From assembly GCF_008710705.1 (NCBI RefSeq), contig NZ_VYRZ01000002.1, forward strand, positions 372,001-436,000: a stretch of DNA of 64,000 nt, given 5' to 3'. Position numbers and translations under genes: made by a program. The notes below the pieces were generated by a model that was not told the DNA's origin, did not search any database, and was given only the letters and a program-made list of their open reading frames with translations. The stretch comes from Microbacterium radiodurans. Its GTDB lineage: Bacteria > Actinomycetota > Actinomycetes > Actinomycetales > Microbacteriaceae. This document shows positions 38,480 through 47,518 of this stretch, piece by piece (position 1 is the stretch's first letter; every line of letters starts with the position of its first letter).

Positions 38480-38784
38480 GGCGCCTCCATTGGCGGCTCT
38501 CGAAAGGGGCAGGCGACCGGGTGCTCTCGCCGACGCCCGCAGCCGGGGCTCGCTCGTCGGGTGTATCGGGGCGGCGTGCTCGCTCGCTTGTTGGAACTGT
38601 AGGAATCGTGCGATCGTTCCGACAAGCTCTGTGCCACACATGTGCCAGTCTTCGTCCGCTCAGCCACGAGTTTCCGGGGCACCCGTGGCCCGGAGGATTC
38701 TTCCGTTGCCGTCGCGTTGCCAGATGTGCACCCACGACGGACCGCCGCGCCGCGCGTACCCGCAGCGGGGATCGGTCGGAAAGA
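38480..38784. promoter_or_regulatory. Symporter promoter region (intergenic)
   Basis: On the minus strand: -35 TTGTCG (38620-38625), 18-bp spacer, -10 TACAGT (38596-38601). Two TGGCACA heptamers at 38630-38636 and 38641-38647 (11-bp step) stand 4 bases upstream of the -35, the same geometry as at pxpA. The leader to the ATG is about 110 bases. From 38648 to 38784, downstream of mnmA, only a weak GCCACG/CGTGGC pairing is seen and no convincing gene. Confidence 0.65.
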
Positions 38785-39879
38785 TCAGGCGACCGGCACC
38801 GCCGACACGGTGCGATCGACCGTGAACTGGCCGACGACGCGCGTTCCGTCGTACACGACGGCGGTCTGCCCCGGAGCGACACCGTCGAAAGGCGTCTCTG
38901 GCGTCACGACGATCTCGTCCGCCCGCACCTCGGCTCGCGCCGGAACCGGATCGGAATGCGCGCGGATCTGCACGTGACACGCGAAGGACGGCTCCGCGGG
39001 GGCCCGGCCGGCCCAGGTGTGACGCCCGCCCGCGATCTCGGCGGTGGCGAGAGCCTCCTTCGGGCCCACCACCACGCGATTGTCGACGGGACGCACCTCC
39101 AGAACGAACCGCGGCTTGCCGTCCGGAGCCGGAACGCCCAGCTGCAGCCCGCGTCGCTGGCCGACGGTGAACGCGTGCGCCCCCTCGTGGCTGCCGACGA
39201 CCGCACCGCTCCGATCGATGATCTCGCCGGTCTCGGCACCGACCTTCTCGGCGAGCCACCCGCGGGTGTCGCCATCCGGGATGAAGCAGATGTCGTGGCT
39301 GTCGGGCTTCTGCGCGACGGTCAGACCGCGCTCAGCAGCCTCCGCTCGAACGATCGCCTTGGACGGGGTCGACCCGAGTGGGAAATACGTGTGGGCGAGC
39401 TGCTGCGCGGTGAGCACGCCCAGGACGTAGGACTGGTCCTTCGCCGCATCCGAGGCCCGGTGGAGTTCCCGCCCCTCGGGTCCGTCGACGAGGAGTGCGT
39501 AGTGCCCCGTGCAGACGGCATCGAAGCCCAGCTCGATCGCCCGCTCGAGCAGCGCCGCGAACTTGATCTTCTCGTTGCAGCGCATGCACGGATTCGGCGT
39601 GCGGCCCGCGCGGTACTCCGACACGAAGTCCTCGATGACGTCGTCGCGGAAACGCTCCGAGAAGTCCCACACGTAGAACGGGATGCCGAGGCGATCGGCG
39701 GCGCGGCGCGCGTCCATCGAGTCCTCGATGGTGCAGCAGCCACGGCTTCCGGCACGCAGTGTGCCGCCGGCTCGCGACAGCGCGAGATGCACGCCGACGA
39801 CCTCGTGGCCGGCGTCCACGGCACGCGCCGCCGCGACGGCGGAGTCCACACCACCGCTCATCGCCGCAAGAACACGCAT
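38785..39879 (-). CDS. mnmA: tRNA-specific 2-thiouridylase MnmA
   Basis: 364 residues. PP-loop [11 protein letters not shown] at the N-terminus; catalytic Cys in [15 protein letters not shown] and the second in [12 protein letters not shown]. Thiolates U34 of tRNA for Lys, Glu and Gln with sulfur from a cysteine desulfurase, encoded just upstream. ATG 6 bases behind TAGACT (39886-39891), which lies at the end of the desulfurase gene; so mnmA can be transcribed alone or with it. Confidence 0.96.
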   Translation of the reverse strand: MRVLAAMSGGVDSAVAAARAVDAGHEVVGVHLALSRAGGTLRAGSRGCCTIEDSMDARRAADRLGIPFYVWDFSERFRDDVIEDFVSEYRAGRTPNPCMRCNEKIKFAALLERAIELGFDAVCTGHYALLVDGPEGRELHRASDAAKDQSYVLGVLTAQQLAHTYFPLGSTPSKAIVRAEAAERGLTVAQKPDSHDICFIPDGDTRGWLAEKVGAETGEIIDRSGAVVGSHEGAHAFTVGQRRGLQLGVPAPDGKPRFVLEVRPVDNRVVVGPKEALATAEIAGGRHTWAGRAPAEPSFACHVQIRAHSDPVPARAEVRADEIVVTPETPFDGVAPGQTAVVYDGTRVVGQFTVDRTVSAVPVA

Positions 39880-39885
39880 GCGACA

Positions 39886-39891
39886 AGTCTA
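39886..39891 (-). promoter_or_regulatory. -10 box TAGACT of mnmA
   Basis: TAGACT on the minus strand, 6 bases before the mnmA ATG and overlapping the stop of the desulfurase gene. Confidence 0.55.
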
Positions 39892-41070
39892 CGGCGCGGA
39901 CATCCGCCGGTCTCGTGCGGCCCGGGCCCGCGCGTGCACGTCCGGCAGCACCGCGAGGAAGGCGTCGACGTCGGCCGCGGTGCTCGTCCGCCCGAGAGTC
40001 AGGCGCAGCACCGATCGGGACGCCTCGTCGTCGTAGCCGAGGGCGAGGACGACGTGCGAGGGCTCGGTCACCCCGGCCTGGCAGGCGGACCCCGTCGACA
40101 CGGCGACCCCGTGGGTGTCGAAGAGGAAGAGCATCGTCTCGCCGACGGTTCCCGGGAACATGACGTGGAGGTTGCCCGGCAGCCGAAGGCTCGGGTCCCC
40201 CAGCACCCGGGCGTCGGGAACGGCGGCGGTGATGCCCGCCGCGAGTCGATGCCGCAGCTCCGTCAGGCGCCGGCCCTCTTCCGTCCGCACGGCCTCGGCC
40301 CCGGCGAGCGCCGCGGCGAAGGCGGCGGCGCCGGCGACGTCGGGCGTGCCCGCGCGGAGGCCGCGCTGCGCGGCGCCACCGTGAGCGAGAGCGGTGAGTC
40401 GGGCATGACGCGACACGATGAGCGCCCCGGTGCCCACCGGCGCTCCCACCTTGTGCCCGGAGACCGACACGGCGACGAGACCGTCGGGTGTCCGGGCCGT
40501 GCCGCGCCAGCCCGCGAAATCGATCTCGACCGAGCCGAGCGCGGCGACGGCATCGAGGTGGAGGGGGACGGCCGCAGCCGCTGCGGCCCCGGCGAGCGCG
40601 ACGGGGTCGTTGACGGTCCCGACCTCGTTGTTGGCGAGAAGGGCGGTGGCGAGGACGGCACCCGGCAGCGCGTCGGCGAATCCGTCCGGGTCGATGCGGC
40701 CGAGGGAGTCGAGGCCGACGCGGCGCACCGGGGCACCCCACCGCGACGAGAGCCACTGGACGGCGTCGAGGGTCGCGTGATGCTCGCCGTCCGGCAGGAC
40801 GATCGCGCCCGGATCCTCGCGTTCGAACCACAGACCCTTCAGGGCGAGGTTGATCGCCTCGGTCCCACCGGAGGTGAACACGACCTCGATCGGCTCGCAC
40901 CGCAGCAGAGCGGCGATGGCGTCGCGGGCGTCGTCGAGAAGTCGCCGCGCCGCCTGCCCGGCGATGTGGACGGACGAGGCGTTGCCGATGGTCTCGTGCG
41001 CGGCGAGCCAGGCGTCACGGGCGTCGGGATGCAGCGGCGTCGTCGCCGCGTGGTCGAGATACACCACCAT
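39889..41070 (-). CDS. Cysteine desulfurase (IscS/NifS family)
   Basis: 393 residues. VYLDHAATTPLHPDAR start, SGGTEAINLAL, PLP lysine in SVSGHKVGAPVG and the persulfide Cys in STGSACQAGVTEPSHV. Supplies sulfur, here most likely to MnmA 10 bases downstream. GGAGG precedes the ATG. Start chosen at the conserved YLDHAATTP. Confidence 0.94.
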   Translation of the reverse strand: MVVYLDHAATTPLHPDARDAWLAAHETIGNASSVHIAGQAARRLLDDARDAIAALLRCEPIEVVFTSGGTEAINLALKGLWFEREDPGAIVLPDGEHHATLDAVQWLSSRWGAPVRRVGLDSLGRIDPDGFADALPGAVLATALLANNEVGTVNDPVALAGAAAAAAVPLHLDAVAALGSVEIDFAGWRGTARTPDGLVAVSVSGHKVGAPVGTGALIVSRHARLTALAHGGAAQRGLRAGTPDVAGAAAFAAALAGAEAVRTEEGRRLTELRHRLAAGITAAVPDARVLGDPSLRLPGNLHVMFPGTVGETMLFLFDTHGVAVSTGSACQAGVTEPSHVVLALGYDDEASRSVLRLTLGRTSTAADVDAFLAVLPDVHARARAARDRRMSAP

Positions 41071-41105
41071 GCGGGCCTCCTTCCGAGCATCGACGTCGCT
41101 CTCAT

Positions 41106-41111
41106 TACTGT
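41106..41111 (+). promoter_or_regulatory. -10 box TACTGT of glgX
   Basis: TACTGT ends 7 bases before the ATG of glgX. Confidence 0.55.
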
Positions 41112-41118
41112 AGATCGC

Positions 41119-43224
41119 ATGCCCGAGACGACACCCGACGCCCCGCCCGTCGCCGCTTCCGGCGAGCGCGTCCCCGCCGCCGCGGTCGCGCCTCGCGCGA
41201 AGCTCGGCGTCCACCTCGATGCGAACGGCGGCGGCACCCTCCGGGTGTGGTCGGCGGCGGCATCCTCGATGGATCTCGTGATCTTCGACGACGAGGACCT
41301 CGACTGGGCCGTCGACGAACGCGCCCTCCGGCCCGTGGGTGACGACGTGTGGGAGGTCTCGACCCCGTCCCTGCGCGCCGGCACGCGCTACGCGCTGCGC
41401 GTCGACGGCCCCCACGCCCCGGGCAACACCTTCAACCCGCAGTCCCTTCTGCTCGACCCGTACGCTCGCGGGATCGTCTCCGGCGGCCCGGACGACCATC
41501 GCTCCGTCGTCGTCGCGTCCTCCTTCGCGTGGAACGGGGTGGAGAAGCCGCGCGTGCCGATGGATCGGACCGTCATCTACGAAGCGCACGTGAAGGGGCT
41601 GACCAAGCGGCACCCCGACATTCCGCCGGCGCTCCACGGCACGTACGCCGGACTCGGGCATCCGGCGATGATCGAGCATCTCTCGGGCCTCGGAGTGACG
41701 AGCGTCGAGCTCCTCCCCATCCACGCGTTCGACACCGAGCCGCGCCTGCGCGCGCTGGGGCTCTCGAACTACTGGGGCTACAACTCGCTGTCGTTCTTCG
41801 CGCCCCACCCGGGGTACGCGACCGAGGAGGCGCGTCGATCCGGCGCGACGGCGATCCTCGACGAGCTCAAGCTCGCCGTCCGCAACCTGCACGAGGCGGG
41901 TATCGAAGTCCTGCTGGACGTGGTGTACAACCACACCGCCGAGCTCGAGCTCGGGGGTCCTCGGTCGAGTCTGCGCGGCATCGACAACCGCGCCTACTAC
42001 CGTCAGCTCGACGACGGCGCGTACGTCGACGTCACCGGCTGCGGCAACTCCCTCGACACCTCCCACCCGGCTGCCGCGCGCCTCGTCCTGGACTCGCTGC
42101 GGTTCTGGAGCGAAGAGATGCAGATCGACGGATTCCGCTTCGATCTCGCTGCCACCCTCGGTCGTGACGCCTCTCACGCCTTCGATGCCGAGCACCCGCT
42201 GCTCCGCGGGATCGCCGAGGACGACGTGCTCCGCCACGACAAGCTCATCGCCGAACCGTGGGACATCGGCATGGGCGGCTGGCAGACGGGGTTCTTCGGG
42301 CGGGGCTGGCACGAGTGGAACGACCGCTACCGTGACGGCGTCCGCAACTTCTGGCTGAGCGACATCGAGTACATGCGCCGCGCCGGCACCTCGCCGGCGA
42401 GCGTGGGCGGGCTCGCGACGCATCTCGCAGGGTCCGCTCCCCTGTTCGGGCGCGAACGCGGACCTCTCGCGAGCGTCAACTTCGTCACCGCCCACGACGG
42501 CTTCACCCTGCACGACCTCGTGGCCTATGAGGTGAAGCACAACGATGCGAACGGCGAGCACGGCCGCGACGGCGCCGAGACCAACCGCTCGTTCAACCAC
42601 GGCGCCGAGGGCGAGACGGACGATCCGCGCATCCTCACTGCGCGGCGCCGCGCCATGCGCAACCTCGCGGCGACGCTCCTGCTCTCGGCCGGTGTGCCGA
42701 TGCTCACGGCGGGCGATGAGTTCGGTCGCTCGCAGAACGGCAACAACAACGCGTACTGCCTCGACGGCCCCCTGACATGGCTCGACTGGCAGCACAGCGC
42801 CGCCCAGACGCAGCTGACCGACCACGTGCGGCACCTGCTCCGACTGCGTCGGGAGCACCCCGCCCTGCGCCCGGTGCGGTATGCCGCGGAGCCGGACGAC
42901 GGGCGCGAGGCGCCGGCCATCCGGTGGTACGACGAGACGGGCGCCGAGATGACGCACGAGCGGTGGACGGATGCCGCGCAACGCACCCTGCAGTACCTCG
43001 TCAGCTCGACTTCCGGCAGCGGTCCGGTCGACACCGTCCTGGTCGTGATCCACGGCTGCGAGGACGATCTCGCCGTGACACTCCCCGCCGGCGAGCGGGT
43101 CGATTCGTACCGTTCGCTGTGGTCGAGCGAGCACGACGACCTCGTCGCGGACGACCGCGTCTTCGCGCCGGGCGACCGGCTTGATCTGCACGGACCCAGC
43201 GTGCATGTCCTGAGCGCGAGCTGA
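41119..43224 (+). CDS. glgX: Glycogen debranching enzyme GlgX
   Basis: 701 residues, GH13 isoamylase-type enzyme removing alpha-1,6 branches. N-terminal CBM48-like domain (LRVWSAAASSMDLVIFDD); (beta/alpha)8 barrel with LLDVVYNHTAE, nucleophile Asp in IDGFRFDLAATLGRD, acid Glu in LIAEPWDIG and FVTAHDGFTLHDLV; AGDEFGRSQNGNNNAYC is specific for GlgX/TreX. First of glgX-glgE-glgB, all rightward. Confidence 0.95.
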   Translation: MPETTPDAPPVAASGERVPAAAVAPRAKLGVHLDANGGGTLRVWSAAASSMDLVIFDDEDLDWAVDERALRPVGDDVWEVSTPSLRAGTRYALRVDGPHAPGNTFNPQSLLLDPYARGIVSGGPDDHRSVVVASSFAWNGVEKPRVPMDRTVIYEAHVKGLTKRHPDIPPALHGTYAGLGHPAMIEHLSGLGVTSVELLPIHAFDTEPRLRALGLSNYWGYNSLSFFAPHPGYATEEARRSGATAILDELKLAVRNLHEAGIEVLLDVVYNHTAELELGGPRSSLRGIDNRAYYRQLDDGAYVDVTGCGNSLDTSHPAAARLVLDSLRFWSEEMQIDGFRFDLAATLGRDASHAFDAEHPLLRGIAEDDVLRHDKLIAEPWDIGMGGWQTGFFGRGWHEWNDRYRDGVRNFWLSDIEYMRRAGTSPASVGGLATHLAGSAPLFGRERGPLASVNFVTAHDGFTLHDLVAYEVKHNDANGEHGRDGAETNRSFNHGAEGETDDPRILTARRRAMRNLAATLLLSAGVPMLTAGDEFGRSQNGNNNAYCLDGPLTWLDWQHSAAQTQLTDHVRHLLRLRREHPALRPVRYAAEPDDGREAPAIRWYDETGAEMTHERWTDAAQRTLQYLVSSTSGSGPVDTVLVVIHGCEDDLAVTLPAGERVDSYRSLWSSEHDDLVADDRVFAPGDRLDLHGPSVHVLSAS

Positions 43225-43259
43225 TCCGCAAGCCCGTATGGCGGATTGATGCCCGGGGG

Positions 43260-43265
43260 TAGGTT
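43260..43265 (+). promoter_or_regulatory. -10 box TAGGTT of glgE
   Basis: TAGGTT ends 6 bases before the GTG of glgE. An ATCCGC/GCGGAT pairing lies just upstream, after the glgX stop. Confidence 0.6.
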
Positions 43266-43271
43266 CGACAC

Positions 43272-45356
43272 GTGGTCTCACCTAAGCGCACCGCCGCCCC
43301 TGCTCCCGTCCGCAGCTCGAGCCCGATCCCGGTCCGTCCGGCGGGCGCCGCGGCCGCGGCCTCCGACACCGTGCTGGGGCGCATCGCGCTCCAGCATCCT
43401 CGTCCGAGCGTTCCGGGCGGGGACTTCCGCCCGTCCGCCTTCGTCGGCGAAGCCGTGCCCTTCCGCGTGACGGCGTTCCGCGAGGGACACGACGCGATCG
43501 GCGTCCACCTGCGGCTGCTCGCGCCCGACGGAACCGAGACGTTGCACCGTCTGACGGCCGCGGGAGACGGCTTCGACACGTGGAGCGTGCTCGTGAGCCC
43601 TCTGGACACCGGCGTCTGGCGTTTCCGCTTCGAAGCCTTCGCCGACGATTTCGCGACCTGGCAGCACGCGGCCGACATCAAGATCGCCGCCGGGATCGAC
43701 GTCGCCCTCATGCGCGAGTCCGGCGCTCTCGTCTTCGAACGGGCCGCCGCCGAAAAGGGACGCCCGGCCGCGGAGCGTCGCGTGCTCGAGAACGCCGCCG
43801 CACGTCTGCGTGACACCGGCCTCGACGATCCGGGCGCCCTCGAGATCGTGCGCTCGACCGAGCTCGCGGCGCTGTTCGGCGACCGGCCGCTGCGCTCCCT
43901 GATCACCCTCGGCGACGAGCAGGAGCTCCTCGTCGAGCGCGAGCGCGCAGGCGTCGGCGCCTGGTACGAGTTCTTCCCCCGCTCCGAGGGCGCCGAGCGC
44001 GCCGACGACGGCTCGATCAGAAGCGGCACCTTCCGCTCGGCGACCGCGCGACTCGCCGGCGTCGCGGCCATGGGCTTCGAGGTCCTCTATCTGCCTCCCA
44101 TCCACCCGATCGGACGGACGCACCGCAAGGGGCCGAACAACACGCTGACCGCCGGCGAGAACGACCCCGGCTCGCCCTGGGCGATCGGCGCGGCCGAGGG
44201 CGGACACGACACCGTCCACCCCGACCTCGGCACGCTCGAGGACTTCCGCGCCTTCGTCGCCGCCGCATCCGACGCCGGGCTCGAGGTGGCGCTCGATCTC
44301 GCGCTGCAGGCATCGCCCGACCACCCCTGGGTGCGCGAGCACCCCGAGTGGTTCACGACGCTTCCCGACGGCTCGATCGCCTACGCCGAGAACCCGCCGA
44401 AGAAGTACCAGGACATCTACCCGATCAACTTCGACAACGACCCCGCGGGCATCCGCGCGGAGGTGCTGCGCGTCGTCCGCCACTGGATCGCGCAGGGCGT
44501 GCGCATCTTCCGCGTCGACAACCCGCACACCAAGCCGCTGCAGTTCTGGGAATGGCTGATCGCGACGATCGCCGAGGAGACCCCGGGCGTGGTCTTCCTC
44601 GCGGAGGCCTTCACACGCCCCGCGCCGATGCAGGCGCTCGCCATGGCGGGGTTCCAGCAGAGCTACTCCTACTTCACGTGGCGCAACACCAAGGAGGAGC
44701 TCGAGGAGTTCCTCGGCTGGGTCTCGCGCGACACGGCCGACTTCATGCGGCCGAACCTCTTCGTGAACACGCCCGACATCCTCACCGAGTACCTGCAATA
44801 CGGCGGACGCCCCGCCTACCGCATCCGCGCGGCCATCGCGGCGACCGCCGGAGCCTCCTACGGCGTCTACGCGGGCTACGAGCTCGTCGAGAACGTCGCC
44901 CGGCCCGGTGCCGAGGAGAACATCGACAACGAGAAGTTCGAGTACAAGGTGCGCGACTGGGCGGGCGCTGAGGAACGCGGCGAGTCGCTCGCACCGTACA
45001 TCGCGCGTCTGAACGAGATCCGCCGCGCTCACCCCGCCCTGCGGCAGCTGCGCAACATCTCGTTCCACTGGTCCGACGACGACGCGATCCTCGTCTACTC
45101 GAAGCACCTGCCGGCGGCGCTGTCGCCCACGGGCGCGAGCGACACGATCATCGTCGTCGTCAACGTCGATCCGCACTCCGCTCGCGAGACGACGGTCCAT
45201 CTCGACACCCGGGTCTGGGACGTCGCCCCGGGCGACGAGTACGAGGTCGAGGATCTCCTCACCGGTGCCTCCTGGACCTGGAACGACCACAACTACGTGC
45301 GGCTCGACGCCTTCGCCGAGCCCGTGCACATCCTCCACGTGAAGGAACGTCGATGA
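43272..45356 (+). CDS. glgE: Alpha-1,4-glucan:maltose-1-phosphate maltosyltransferase GlgE
   Basis: 694 residues. DUF3416-type N-terminal domain, then WYEFFPRSEGAERAD, YLPPIHPIGRTHRKGPNN, nucleophile Asp in IFRVDNPHTKPLQFWEW and Glu in FLAEAFTRPAPM. It extends glucan chains with maltose-1-phosphate. No TreS, maltokinase or GlgM gene is in the window, so the donor must be made by enzymes encoded elsewhere. Stop overlaps the glgB start (ATGA). Confidence 0.96.
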   Translation: MVSPKRTAAPAPVRSSSPIPVRPAGAAAAASDTVLGRIALQHPRPSVPGGDFRPSAFVGEAVPFRVTAFREGHDAIGVHLRLLAPDGTETLHRLTAAGDGFDTWSVLVSPLDTGVWRFRFEAFADDFATWQHAADIKIAAGIDVALMRESGALVFERAAAEKGRPAAERRVLENAAARLRDTGLDDPGALEIVRSTELAALFGDRPLRSLITLGDEQELLVERERAGVGAWYEFFPRSEGAERADDGSIRSGTFRSATARLAGVAAMGFEVLYLPPIHPIGRTHRKGPNNTLTAGENDPGSPWAIGAAEGGHDTVHPDLGTLEDFRAFVAAASDAGLEVALDLALQASPDHPWVREHPEWFTTLPDGSIAYAENPPKKYQDIYPINFDNDPAGIRAEVLRVVRHWIAQGVRIFRVDNPHTKPLQFWEWLIATIAEETPGVVFLAEAFTRPAPMQALAMAGFQQSYSYFTWRNTKEELEEFLGWVSRDTADFMRPNLFVNTPDILTEYLQYGGRPAYRIRAAIAATAGASYGVYAGYELVENVARPGAEENIDNEKFEYKVRDWAGAEERGESLAPYIARLNEIRRAHPALRQLRNISFHWSDDDAILVYSKHLPAALSPTGASDTIIVVVNVDPHSARETTVHLDTRVWDVAPGDEYEVEDLLTGASWTWNDHNYVRLDAFAEPVHILHVKERR

Positions 45357-47485
45357 CCGCTCCCACCGATCACATGCTCGACTCGGTCGCCACCGGGTCC
45401 TACCACGCACCCCACGACGTGCTGGGCGTCCATGCCGCCGGCGAGGGCTGGGTCATCCGCGTGCGCCGCCCGCTCGCGCGGACCGTGACCGCCGTCTTCG
45501 CCGATCAGCCCGAGGCGGAGTTCCGCCACCTCCGGGCGGGCATCTGGGAGGCGTCGCTCGACGCGGAGCCCCAGCCCTACCGCGTGGTCGCGACCTACGA
45601 CGACGCTCCCGCCTGGGTCGCGGACGACCCCTACCGTCATCTGCCCACGATCGGCGAGCTCGATCTCCACCTCATCCGCGAGGGGCGGCACGAGGAGCTG
45701 TGGCGCGTCCTCGGCGCGCACGTGCGCACCCAGGCGGGTGTCGTCGGAGTCGCCTTCACGGTCTGGGCGCCGAATGCTCGGGCGGTCCGCCTGATCGGCG
45801 ATTTCAACGGCTGGGACGGCCAGGGTCACCCGATGCGGTCGATGGGCGACTCCGGGATCTGGGAGCTCTTCGTCCCCGGGCTCGGCGCGGGCGCGGTGTA
45901 CAAGTTCGAGATCCTCACCGCGGACAGCGCGTGGATCGAGAAGTCGGATCCGATGGCGCGCCGCGCCGAGGTCCCGCCGGCGACGGCCTCCATCGTCGCC
46001 GAGAGTTCCTACGAGTGGCAGGATGCCGCGTGGCTCCAGGACCGCGCTGCGAGCTCGCCGGCATCCGATCCGATGTCGGTCTACGAGGTGCACCTCGGTT
46101 CGTGGCGCTCCGGTCTCGGTTATCGCGAGGCCGCCGACCAGCTGATCGACTACGTCGGCGAGCAGGGCTTCACCCACATCGAGTTCCTCCCCCTGGCGGA
46201 GCACCCCTTCGGCGGGTCCTGGGGCTACCAGGTCTCGGGCTACTACGCTCCGACGAGCCGGTTCGGCGACCCGGACGACCTGCGCTACCTCATCGACCGT
46301 CTGCACCAGGCCGGGATCGGGGTGATCATGGACTGGGTGCCGGGCCACTTCCCGAAGGACGCCTTCGCGCTGGCCCGGTTCGACGGGCGCCCGCTCTACG
46401 AGCATCCGGACCCCCGACGCGGCGAGCACCGCGACTGGGGCACGCTGATCTTCGACTACGGCCGCAACGAGGTGAAGAACTTCCTCGTCGCCAACGCCCT
46501 GTACTGGTTCGAGGAGTTCCACGTCGACGGCCTGCGGGTCGATGCCGTCGCGTCGATGCTGTATCTCGACTACTCCCGCGAGGAAGGCCAGTGGGAGCCG
46601 AACGTCCACGGCGGTCGGGAGAACCTCGAGGCGATCTCGTTCCTGCAGGAGGTCAACGCCACCGCCTACAAGCGTTACCCCGGCATCGCCATGATCGCGG
46701 AGGAATCGACGAGCTTCCCCGGTGTGACGGCCCCCACCGAGTACGGCGGACTGGGCTTCGGGCTGAAGTGGAACATGGGCTGGATGAACGACTCGCTCCA
46801 GTACATCAAGCGCGACCCGATGTATCGCGGGTGGCACGAGGGTGAGCTGTCGTTCTCGTTCGTCTACGCGTTCAGCGAGAACTTCGTGCTCCCCATCAGC
46901 CACGACGAGGTCGTGCACGGCAAGGGCAGCCTGTTCACCCGGATGCCGGGCGATCACTGGCAGAAGCTCGCGAACGCGCGCGCCTACCTCGCCTACATGT
47001 GGGGACACCCCGGCAAGCAGCTGCTGTTCATGGGGCAGGAGTTCGGCCAGATGTCGGAGTGGTCGGAGTCCCGAGAGCTCGACTGGTGGCTGCTCGACCA
47101 GCCGCCGCACCGGCAGCTGCACGGCTTCGTCGCCGACCTCAACCGCGCCTACCGGGCCGAGCCGGCGCTGTGGTCACGAGACTCCGACGGTGCCGCGTTC
47201 TCGCGCCTGGGCGCACCGCACTGGAACCCGAGCGTCCTCGCCTTCGCGCGCAGGGATGCCGAGGGCGGCACCGTGGCGGTGTTCTGCAACTTCTCCGGCG
47301 AACCGCTGCACGACGTCGAGTTCGACCTGCCGGCGGACGGCGACTGGCGCGAGATCCTCAACAGCGACGCGGAGGCGTACGGCGGCTCCGGGGTCGGGAA
47401 CTTCGGCTCCGTCAGCGCCTCAGGCGGCCGCGCGCGGGTGACGCTCCCGCCGCTCGGCGTGCTCTGGCTGCGGCACGAGAGCTGA
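45353..47485 (+). CDS. glgB: 1,4-alpha-glucan branching enzyme GlgB
   Basis: 710 residues. Two N-terminal beta domains (the second with VWAPNARAVRLIGDFNGWD), GH13 barrel with EHPFGGSWGYQVSGYYAP, nucleophile Asp in GLRVDAVASMLYLDYSR, Glu in IAEESTSFPG and PISHDEVVHGKGSL. Introduces alpha-1,6 branches. ATG overlaps the glgE stop, so the two enzymes are made together. Confidence 0.96.
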   Translation: MTAPTDHMLDSVATGSYHAPHDVLGVHAAGEGWVIRVRRPLARTVTAVFADQPEAEFRHLRAGIWEASLDAEPQPYRVVATYDDAPAWVADDPYRHLPTIGELDLHLIREGRHEELWRVLGAHVRTQAGVVGVAFTVWAPNARAVRLIGDFNGWDGQGHPMRSMGDSGIWELFVPGLGAGAVYKFEILTADSAWIEKSDPMARRAEVPPATASIVAESSYEWQDAAWLQDRAASSPASDPMSVYEVHLGSWRSGLGYREAADQLIDYVGEQGFTHIEFLPLAEHPFGGSWGYQVSGYYAPTSRFGDPDDLRYLIDRLHQAGIGVIMDWVPGHFPKDAFALARFDGRPLYEHPDPRRGEHRDWGTLIFDYGRNEVKNFLVANALYWFEEFHVDGLRVDAVASMLYLDYSREEGQWEPNVHGGRENLEAISFLQEVNATAYKRYPGIAMIAEESTSFPGVTAPTEYGGLGFGLKWNMGWMNDSLQYIKRDPMYRGWHEGELSFSFVYAFSENFVLPISHDEVVHGKGSLFTRMPGDHWQKLANARAYLAYMWGHPGKQLLFMGQEFGQMSEWSESRELDWWLLDQPPHRQLHGFVADLNRAYRAEPALWSRDSDGAAFSRLGAPHWNPSVLAFARRDAEGGTVAVFCNFSGEPLHDVEFDLPADGDWREILNSDAEAYGGSGVGNFGSVSASGGRARVTLPPLGVLWLRHES

Positions 47486-47489
47486 CCGC

Positions 47490-47515
47490 GGTCGGGGGCG
47501 CGCGCGCCCCCGACC
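47490..47515. terminator. Bidirectional terminator after glgB
   Basis: A perfect 26-base palindrome (arm GGTCGGGGGCGCG) between glgB and the opposite thioredoxin-TPR gene, 4 bases after one stop and 3 from the other. GTCTC follows on the plus strand; U-rich tail is poor. Confidence 0.75.
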
Positions 47516-47518
47516 GTC

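Noticed and set aside
30566..38647. PhoB/Pho-box-type sites
   Set aside because: The 7+4 spacing is similar, but the TGGCAC sequence differs from CTGTCAT and no response regulator is in the window.
38660..38784. Small gene downstream of mnmA
   Set aside because: A frame with a partly protein-like end exists, but it runs antiparallel to no promoter, overlaps mnmA in another frame and lacks its own start.
38449..41118. Upstream extension of glgX through the desulfurase, mnmA and symporter genes
   Set aside because: It is antisense to three clear genes. The ATG at 41119 has a -10 box 7 bases upstream and gives the family length.
39889..43281. 1130-codon open frame extending the cysteine desulfurase upstream
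   Set aside because: The part upstream of 41070 is antisense to glgX and lacks protein-like pattern; the desulfurase begins at the conserved YLDHAATTP start.
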